DNA of 11,839 bases from Bacteroidales bacterium (lineage in GTDB: Bacteria; Bacteroidota; Bacteroidia; Bacteroidales; UBA4417). Location: assembly GCA_025350385.1 (NCBI GenBank), contig JANXXZ010000434.1, positions 1 through 11,839 of the forward strand, in the 5' to 3' direction. Below are positions 7,935 through 11,839 of the stretch, one piece after another. Positions within the stretch are counted from its first letter, which is position 1, and every line of letters begins with the position of its first letter. Made by a program: the position numbers and the translations under genes. The notes under the pieces were generated by a model, which was not told the DNA's origin, ran no database searches, and was given only the letters and a program-made list of their open reading frames with translations.

Positions 7935-8021
7935 AATGTTTCAGTGTGCGAAAATTTATCCCGTTTGCAGTATAATAAAACAAATCCCGCCTTCTCCTGA
8001 CTAAAAGTGTTTATAATAGTA

Positions 8022-8029
8022 TAACTTTG
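8022..8029 (+). promoter_or_regulatory. TAACTTTG -7 box just before the 8034 gene
   Basis: TAACTTTG is an exact match to the Bacteroidota -7 consensus TAnnTTTG. I see no clear TTTG -33 element 19-21 bases upstream. The box ends only four bases before ATG 8034, so a transcript starting from it would be leaderless or nearly so. It may be a chance match. Confidence 0.3.
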
Positions 8030-8033
8030 TCAC

Positions 8034-8426
8034 ATGATCATCCCGAAAGAACACAGGAATAATGTTATATGGAGCGCTTTCTTTACCATTCTGTTCTTCC
8101 TGTTTACCTGTGCATTCGCTCCTAACCCTGTTTCTAATACTGAACGGGCAATACAATATCAATCGCTCGCTGATCTGCATTCGCAGGTTACAGCAATCAA
8201 TGATGCTCAACAGTTCTCTTACCGGCCAAACATTAAACCTGTCTTCATTGATCCGGATTTTAAACCTTTCAATGAAGTTTCAAAAATAGTTGCTGATAAC
8301 CGATCTGTTCTTCAACGAATTGTATTTCTTCAAAAAGCCGGACTCTCGATAAAGCCTGTCCTTGCTCACAGGTTGTTTTACCGGTATCACTCCATCGATA
8401 CGGACGATCCGCCCTTTTTAGGTTAA
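8034..8426 (+). CDS. Small exported protein of unknown function
   Basis: This 130-residue protein matches no family I recognise. The N-terminus has a positively charged stretch (KEHR) followed by a hydrophobic core at about residues 11-26 (VIWSAFFTILFFLFTC) and an AFA motif (27-29) suited to signal peptidase I, so secretion across the inner membrane is likely. Cys26 lies in 'LFTC', a poor lipobox, so a lipoprotein is less likely. The mature part is polar with no cysteines, no repeats and a Pro/Asp-rich end. ATG 8034 is the only Met in the frame. The signal peptide is the main reason to believe the gene; the overlapping + strand frame from 8062 lacks one. It precedes the SecD-like gene by 77 bp, and both products appear to be exported, so a shared envelope role is possible but unproven. 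Confidence 0.55.
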   Translation: MIIPKEHRNNVIWSAFFTILFFLFTCAFAPNPVSNTERAIQYQSLADLHSQVTAINDAQQFSYRPNIKPVFIDPDFKPFNEVSKIVADNRSVLQRIVFLQKAGLSIKPVLAHRLFYRYHSIDTDDPPFLG

Positions 8427-8464
8427 GCCCAATCCCTTCATTTCTTTTTTTTGCCCTTCCCGAA

Positions 8465-8489
8465 AGGAGGAGGTATGGTTTTAACTTAA
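8465..8489 (+). promoter_or_regulatory. Strong Shine-Dalgarno plus four-codon mini-ORF upstream of the SecD-like gene
   Basis: AAAGGAGG (8463-8470, extended to AGGAGGAGGT) is the only textbook anti-16S match in the window. It sits just before ATG 8475, which opens ATG GTT TTA ACT TAA (8475-8489), 14 bases before the real start at 8504. It could be a translated leader that loads ribosomes for re-initiation at 8504. Alternatively TATGGTTT (8474-8481), 20 bases after TTTG at 8450-8453, could be an imperfect -7 box, in which case the GGAGG is not transcribed. Confidence 0.35.
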
Positions 8490-8503
8490 AAAATTCATTC
8501 AAA

Positions 8504-9364
8504 ATGAAATCAATCATATATGCATTGCTTGCAATTTTTATCCTAGGGATAATTGCAACAGGGTTTACACACAAACCCAATACAAGCCACAGCATACTCA
8601 TACAAGCCACTGACAGCCTGGTATCTTCCGCCTCGCTTTCACAATCAGCCACGATTATTACCAACCGGCTGAAAAACTTCAGTTCCGCTAAATCTGATGT
8701 TACGGCGATCCAGGCAAGGAATCAAATCCTGGTAACCCTGGACAATACCCGGGACCTTGAGGTAATCCAGAAACTGATCACCCAAAAAGGGAAGCTGGAA
8801 TTTTATGAAACCTGGAGTTTCAGGAGCCTGGCTGATCTTTTCAGCGGCGACAGCATCTTAACATCCATCCTCCGGAAACAGTCAAACCCGGATTCATCAC
8901 CGAGGATAGTGTGTACTTCTGTTGGAGAGACCAACAGACTGAACAGGAATTTTAACGATGCCGGGATGAAGGATAAATGCAGGTTTGCCTGGAGTGACCT
9001 TTTCGAAAAGAACGAAGTTTGCCTTTATGCGCTGAAAACCGGTATTGAAAACAGGATACCCCTTGGAAACAGCGATATTGAAAGCGTGGAATCAAAACTG
9101 GAAAAATCGCTTCAAAAAGAATCCATCATGCTGAAATTCAGGAAAGAGGCAGTACAGGTATGGGCCGATGCAACCAGGCGCAACCTGAACAGTTCCATCG
9201 CAATCGTGCTGGACAATCATGTTATGTATGCCCCCATGGTCCGTTCCGAAATAAACGGCGGCAATTGCCAGATAACCGGCGATTTCAACTCAGCAGAAGT
9301 GAAATATATTGCCGCAATAGGCAATAACGGAGAACTCCCGGTTATTTTCACTGTAGTAAAATAA
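8504..9364 (+). CDS. Stand-alone membrane-anchored SecD P1-like protein
   Basis: This 286-residue protein has one N-terminal membrane segment (about residues 4-21) and a periplasmic part resembling the first extracytoplasmic (P1) domain of the preprotein translocase subunit SecD. The base subdomain is recognisable in 'SQSATIITNRLKNF' and 'ITQKGKLEFYET' (about 45-100). The C-terminal segment (214-286) has the signature order VWADATRRN, SIAIVLDN, VMYAP, INGG, ITGDF and ELPVIF. The six-helix channel part of SecD that should follow is absent: the protein stops right after the P1 end. In SecDF, P1 helps pull substrates across the membrane using proton flow through that channel, so this protein cannot work the same way alone. 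It may assist SecDF or another envelope process, or be a degenerated duplicate. The frame is intact with good family conservation at the end, and a strong terminator follows. ATG 8504 has an A-rich leader. Confidence 0.8.
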   Translation: MKSIIYALLAIFILGIIATGFTHKPNTSHSILIQATDSLVSSASLSQSATIITNRLKNFSSAKSDVTAIQARNQILVTLDNTRDLEVIQKLITQKGKLEFYETWSFRSLADLFSGDSILTSILRKQSNPDSSPRIVCTSVGETNRLNRNFNDAGMKDKCRFAWSDLFEKNEVCLYALKTGIENRIPLGNSDIESVESKLEKSLQKESIMLKFRKEAVQVWADATRRNLNSSIAIVLDNHVMYAPMVRSEINGGNCQITGDFNSAEVKYIAAIGNNGELPVIFTVVK

Positions 9365-9378
9365 GCTGGATACTGAAG

Positions 9379-9415
9379 AAACTGCCCCGGTATTTACAAC
9401 TGGGGCAGTTTTTTT
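9379..9415 (+). terminator. Strong intrinsic terminator after the SecD-like gene
   Basis: AAACTGCCCC (9379-9388) pairs perfectly with GGGGCAGTTT (9402-9411), 10 bp with a 13-base loop, and the T-run 9409-9415 overlaps the end. It lies 15 bases after the TAA at 9362-9364 and is the clearest terminator in the window. Confidence 0.9.
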
Positions 9416-9663
9416 ATTCTGTACTTATCATTAAATAATCTATTGAATTGATCTGGTTGATTCTGTATTCGAAATAGCTGATTGTTTAATAAATTTACCG
9501 GTGTTTAAATATAAACATATAAATAATTACTGACTACGCATATAGTAAATACATACGCTATTATTTGTATATCTGAATGTTAGCAGTCATTGCATTTTTA
9601 CCACCCAATTTCGAAACAATCAGCTGAAAAAAATGTTTATCTGCATTACTTAGCATCAGAAGT
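9416..9663. other. AT-rich non-coding gap between the terminator and the SRPBCC remnant
   Basis: About 250 bases with no supportable ORF on either strand. It holds the inverted repeat described separately and otherwise short A/T runs. A TTTG at 9564-9567 has no matching -7 box downstream, so I cannot name a promoter for the remnant gene. Confidence 0.6.
9476..9625. repeat. 12-bp inverted repeat bounding an AT-rich segment
   Basis: AGCTGATTGTTT (9476-9487) and its exact reverse complement AAACAATCAGCT (9614-9625) enclose 126 bp of AT-rich sequence. TTCGAA occurs beside each arm (9468-9473 and 9610-9615). No target-site duplication is obvious and there is no coding sequence inside. It could be a degenerate MITE, a regulatory structure, or chance. 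Confidence 0.35.
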
Positions 9664-9813
9664 ATGTGGATAAAATCTCATTCTATCATAACAGAAGAAG
9701 CCACAAAGGAACAAATGTGGAATCTCTTTAATGATGTAAATAACTGGCACAACAGGAATCCTGAAATTAAATCAGCCAGGCTTATAGGAAAATTTGAAAC
9801 AAAAAACCCTTAG
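9664..9813 (+). pseudogene. N-terminal remnant of an SRPBCC/START-like (polyketide cyclase family) gene
   Basis: ATG 9664 opens 49 codons ending at TAG 9811-9813. The sequence WIKSHSIITEEATKEQMW, then LFNDVNNWHNRNPEIKSARLIGKF, fits the start of SRPBCC ligand-binding proteins: a first strand, a helix containing 'xxVWxxxxDxxxW', then 'xxxxxxGxF'. Full family members are about 140-160 residues, so roughly two thirds is missing. After codon 47 or so the frame runs into the stop and directly into a C-rich repeat (9814-9846); none of the downstream frames to 9913 reads like the rest of the domain. The intact N-terminal part suggests recent loss of the 3' end by deletion or insertion at the repeat. 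A 49-residue product would not fold as the domain. Confidence 0.65.
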
Positions 9814-9814
9814 C

Positions 9815-9844
9815 ATCCGGCACCCGGAACCTGGCACCCGGCAC
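9815..9844. repeat. Short C-rich tandem repeat (GGCACCCGG units)
   Basis: GGCACCCGG occurs at 9819-9827 and 9833-9841, a 14-base period, within CCGG/CACC-rich low-complexity sequence from 9815 to 9844. It starts right after the stop of the SRPBCC remnant and contrasts sharply with the AT-rich flanks. Confidence 0.55.
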
Positions 9845-9913
9845 TTTTCTGGGGGACAGTATTGAACCTGCAATATTGTAATAAAAAACCAATCAAAATA
9901 ACACCTTACGTCA

Positions 9914-10477
9914 ATGGGAAAGAAAAATGAGTTGTCAGCTGAACAACGCGAAGAACTGATCAAAACATTAAAAGCCCGTTTTGAGAAAAACATGAACCGC
10001 CATAAAGGTCTTGAATGGGTTAAAATACAGGCAAAGCTGGAAACTGATACTGAAAAGCGCTGGTCGCTAAGCGAAATGGAAAGAACAGGAGGCGAACCGG
10101 ATGTTGTTAGCCAGGATAGCAGGACGGACGAATACCTGTTTTACGATTGTTCAGCCGAAAGTCCCAAAGGCCGGAGAAGCTTTTGCTACGACCATGAAGC
10201 GCTGGAATCGAGAAAAGAATTTAAACCGGCCAACAGTGCAATGGGTCTGGCTGCCAACATGGGTATCGAAATTTTAACGGAACAACATTACCGGAATCTA
10301 CAGGGACTCGGAAACTTCGACCTGAAGACTTCAAGCTGGGTGAAGACACCTGCTGAAATCAGGGAACTCGGCGGCGCCATCTATTGCGATCGTCGGTATA
10401 ACCATGTTTTCACCTATCACAACGGCGCCGAATCCTACTATGCTGTCAGGGGGTTCCGCGGCTTACTGAGGGTCTGA
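9914..10477 (+). CDS. DUF4256 family protein
   Basis: This 187-residue protein agrees along its full length with what I recall of the DUF4256 family. The conserved blocks in order are 'LKARFEKNMNRHKGLEW' (about 18-35), 'EMERTGGEPDVV' (55-66), 'YDCSAESPKGRRS' (77-89), CYDHEALESRKEFKP, MGIEILTEQHYRNLQ, FDLKTSSWVKTP and, at the end, DRRYNHVFTYHNGAESYYAVRGFRG as shorter consecutive motifs. The family's biochemical role is not known to me. There is no signal peptide or membrane segment, so the protein is cytoplasmic. The density of invariant Asp, Arg, Cys and Trp suggests an enzyme or ligand binder, but that is only inference. ATG 9914 is the first Met, and its leader is A-rich without a Shine-Dalgarno sequence. 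The next gene starts 59 bp downstream on the same strand. Confidence 0.88.
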   Translation: MGKKNELSAEQREELIKTLKARFEKNMNRHKGLEWVKIQAKLETDTEKRWSLSEMERTGGEPDVVSQDSRTDEYLFYDCSAESPKGRRSFCYDHEALESRKEFKPANSAMGLAANMGIEILTEQHYRNLQGLGNFDLKTSSWVKTPAEIRELGGAIYCDRRYNHVFTYHNGAESYYAVRGFRGLLRV

Positions 10478-10536
10478 TACCGGTAGCAATCAGGAGTTAG
10501 TGGTATTTATTTAAAACAAGAATAAACAATTAAACT

Positions 10537-11406
10537 ATGGTTTCAGTTATTCAAAAAGAAAAAGCTGACAGGTTCCTGAAATTTCATCAGAACAAAGAAA
10601 TTTTGGTCCTGTTGAACTCATGGGACATCGGAAGTTCCAAATTAATAGAAGGATGCGGCTATAAAGCAATCGCAACAACCAGTATGGGGATAGCCGCCTC
10701 TTTGGGTTATCCTGACTGCCAGGTAATTCAGTTATCAGAAATGATCGTGGCCATAACCGGGATTGTAAACGCGGTGCAGGTTCCGGTAACGGTGGATATA
10801 GAAGCCGGATACGGGAATAATTTAAATGAGATCATTGATTCGGTCACCAGAATTATTGCAACCGGGATTGTGGGGATAAACATTGAGGACAGCATTGAAT
10901 TAAACCCGGTATTGATTGACGAGACTGAATTTTGTGAACGCATATCAGCCATCCGCACGTTATCCGATTCAATGGGCTTTCATCTGGTGATCAATGCCCG
11001 GACTGATTCCTTTTATACCTCTTCAGGTTCAACCCGCGAAAAATTAGCTGAATCGATCAGGCGGGGCAATAAGTACCGCGAAGCGGGCGCCGACTGTATA
11101 TTTGTTCAGCCTGTCTGGGAAAAGGAAACGATTTCAACCCTGGTTAAGGAAATTAATGCGCCTCTTAATATTCTTTCAAACCCAGGAATCGGGGCAGGAT
11201 TGCCTCCGACGGTCCGTGAACTCCAGGATTTAGGCGTTGCCCGTTTAAGCCTTGGTTCAGGATTAATGAAAGCCACCTTAGCTTTGATTAAAAAAGTTGC
11301 GGATGAGCTTTCCGAAAAAGGCACGTATTCAATTTTAGCTGAAACGTTTTCACCGCTTCCTGACGCTGCATTGGCCTATCAAATGGCGACTAGAATGAAT
11401 AAATGA
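10537..11406 (+). CDS. Isocitrate lyase/PEP mutase superfamily protein
   Basis: This 289-residue protein has the (beta/alpha)8 fold of the PEP mutase/isocitrate lyase superfamily, whose members make or break C-C or P-C bonds next to an oxyanionic keto-acid carboxylate with Mg2+ bound. Visible landmarks are LLNSWDIGSS (26-35), TTSMGIAASLGYPD (residues 47-60), the metal site VDIEAGYG with Asp87 and Glu89 (family usually DxDxGYG), IEDS with Glu117, and INARTD with Arg155. The catalytic Cys loop (KKCGH type) of isocitrate and methylisocitrate lyases is absent between 118 and 155, so this is not a true lyase of that class. It belongs to the broad COG2513-like group often annotated as PEP phosphonomutase; the real substrate is unknown, and no phosphonate genes are nearby. 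Cytoplasmic. ATG 10537 is preceded by an A/T-rich leader. Confidence 0.87.
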   Translation: MVSVIQKEKADRFLKFHQNKEILVLLNSWDIGSSKLIEGCGYKAIATTSMGIAASLGYPDCQVIQLSEMIVAITGIVNAVQVPVTVDIEAGYGNNLNEIIDSVTRIIATGIVGINIEDSIELNPVLIDETEFCERISAIRTLSDSMGFHLVINARTDSFYTSSGSTREKLAESIRRGNKYREAGADCIFVQPVWEKETISTLVKEINAPLNILSNPGIGAGLPPTVRELQDLGVARLSLGSGLMKATLALIKKVADELSEKGTYSILAETFSPLPDAALAYQMATRMNK

Positions 11407-11709
11407 AGTATTGTATGAGACTGATTTAATTTATTCTTATCTCATTTACCCCTCCGGTCTCCGCCTGAAATCAGGGGGAGGACATTTTAAAAAGATTTTT
11501 CTTTGATTGAGTTTACCTGGAATGGGTCATACATTGCCAGTCTCCATTAATCAGTATCTTCGCTGCCCGGGATCTTTAAAACGAACGAACCGGACCCAGG
11601 CGGATCATGACCAGGAGAATTACGCCGGGCCCGGCACAAGGTTAAAAAAGCGTAAACGCCACCTCACAAGGCTGTAATAATCTGAGCAATTCACTAATAA
11701 ACATTAAGT
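11407..11709. other. 303-bp gap before the DUF2200 gene
   Basis: Apart from the hairpin at 11457-11483 I see no gene. A GC-rich patch at about 11571-11640 includes the palindrome GCCGGGCCCGGC (11624-11635). The last 60 bases are an AT-rich leader to ATG 11710 without a clear promoter or Shine-Dalgarno sequence. Confidence 0.6.
11457..11483 (+). terminator. Possible terminator hairpin after the PEP mutase-like gene
   Basis: CTCC-G-CCTG (11459-11467), loop AAAT, and CAGG-G-GGAG (11472-11480) give an 8-bp stem with one central G-G mismatch, and GTC/GAC may extend it through a bulge. T-rich sequence follows only after about 10 bases (ATTTT, then ATTTTTCTTT), so termination here is plausible but not classic. 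Confidence 0.4.
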
Positions 11710-11839
11710 ATGAAAACCACTCCCGAACATGATCAGCGAATGGCAAAAGCGATTTTTGCATCGGTATATCCGTACTATATAAAAAAGGTTGAAAGCAAAG
11801 GCCGGACCAGGGAAGAATTTCACCAGCTAATACACTGGC
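11710..11839 (+). CDS. DUF2200 family protein, 3'-truncated by window edge
   Basis: ATG 11710 opens 43 codons that run off the window. The sequence 'TTPEHDQRMAKAIFASVYP' followed by YYIKKVESKGRTREE, FHQLIHW matches the N-terminal half of DUF2200 proteins, which have a strongly conserved FASVYP, KVExKGRT and WLTGY order. Full members are about 110-120 residues. The role is unknown to me; small cytoplasmic protein with no signal peptide. It is transcribed in the same direction as the upstream gene but 303 bp away with a possible terminator between, so it is likely a separate unit. Confidence 0.85.
   Translation, partial: MKTTPEHDQRMAKAIFASVYPYYIKKVESKGRTREEFHQLIHW

Noticed and set aside
8062..8289. 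75-codon + strand ORF overlapping the small exported protein
   Set aside because: It has no recognisable domain and lies in another frame of the 8034 gene, which has a better signal peptide and longer span.
10474..10493. CTGAT/ATCAG inverted repeat around the DUF4256 stop codon
   Set aside because: Only five base pairs, no T-run, so it is not a terminator.
11624..11635. Perfect palindrome GCCGGGCCCGGC
   Set aside because: 12-base palindromes are expected about three times by chance here; no second copy, spacing or promoter makes it a convincing operator.

Overview
This 11.8-kb stretch looks like chromosomal DNA of an anaerobic or facultatively anaerobic member of the Bacteroidota, probably Bacteroidales-like. 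The inference rests on A-rich leaders with almost no Shine-Dalgarno sequences, TAnnTTTG-type -7 boxes, intergenic hairpin and low-complexity elements, and a gene set (YdjC-like deacetylase, giant CoA-dehydratase-activase fusion, DUF4256, DUF2200) that I associate with that group. Every gene I can support lies on the + strand. No phage, plasmid, transposase, CRISPR array, tRNA or rRNA is visible.

Layout. (1) 1-651: 3' part of a YdjC/ChbG-like carbohydrate deacetylase. (2) 809-5104: a 1431-residue protein with two ASKHA/BadF-type activase domains in tandem, a Cys-rich middle (DUF2229-like) and a 2-hydroxyacyl-CoA dehydratase-like C-terminal part. It is followed 44 bp later by a GNAT acetyltransferase with a YoaP-like C-terminal domain (5149-5937), probably in the same transcript. 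(3) 5938-6470: long gap with a weak terminator and a polypyrimidine tract. (4) 6471-7796: cytoplasmic GH13 alpha-amylase that resembles archaeal (Pyrococcus/Thermococcus, GH13_7-type) enzymes, followed by a two-hairpin REP-like element. (5) 8034-8426 and 8504-9364: two exported proteins, a small unknown one and a stand-alone membrane-anchored SecD-P1-like protein, closed by a strong intrinsic terminator. (6) 9664-9813: a 49-codon remnant of an SRPBCC/START-like gene, cut off just where a C-rich repeat begins. (7) 9914-10477 DUF4256; 10537-11406 PEP mutase/isocitrate lyase superfamily; 11710 to the end, the start of a DUF2200 gene.

The genes do not form one obvious pathway. The window reads as independent housekeeping or accessory transcription units. 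The items most worth a second look are the tandem-activase fusion (both domains keep the two cluster-ligand cysteines, but only the second keeps the canonical nucleotide-binding motifs), the SecD-like periplasmic domain without its membrane channel part, the archaeal-type intracellular amylase, and the gene remnant joined to a C-rich repeat. I did not find a clear, previously undescribed multi-gene system.
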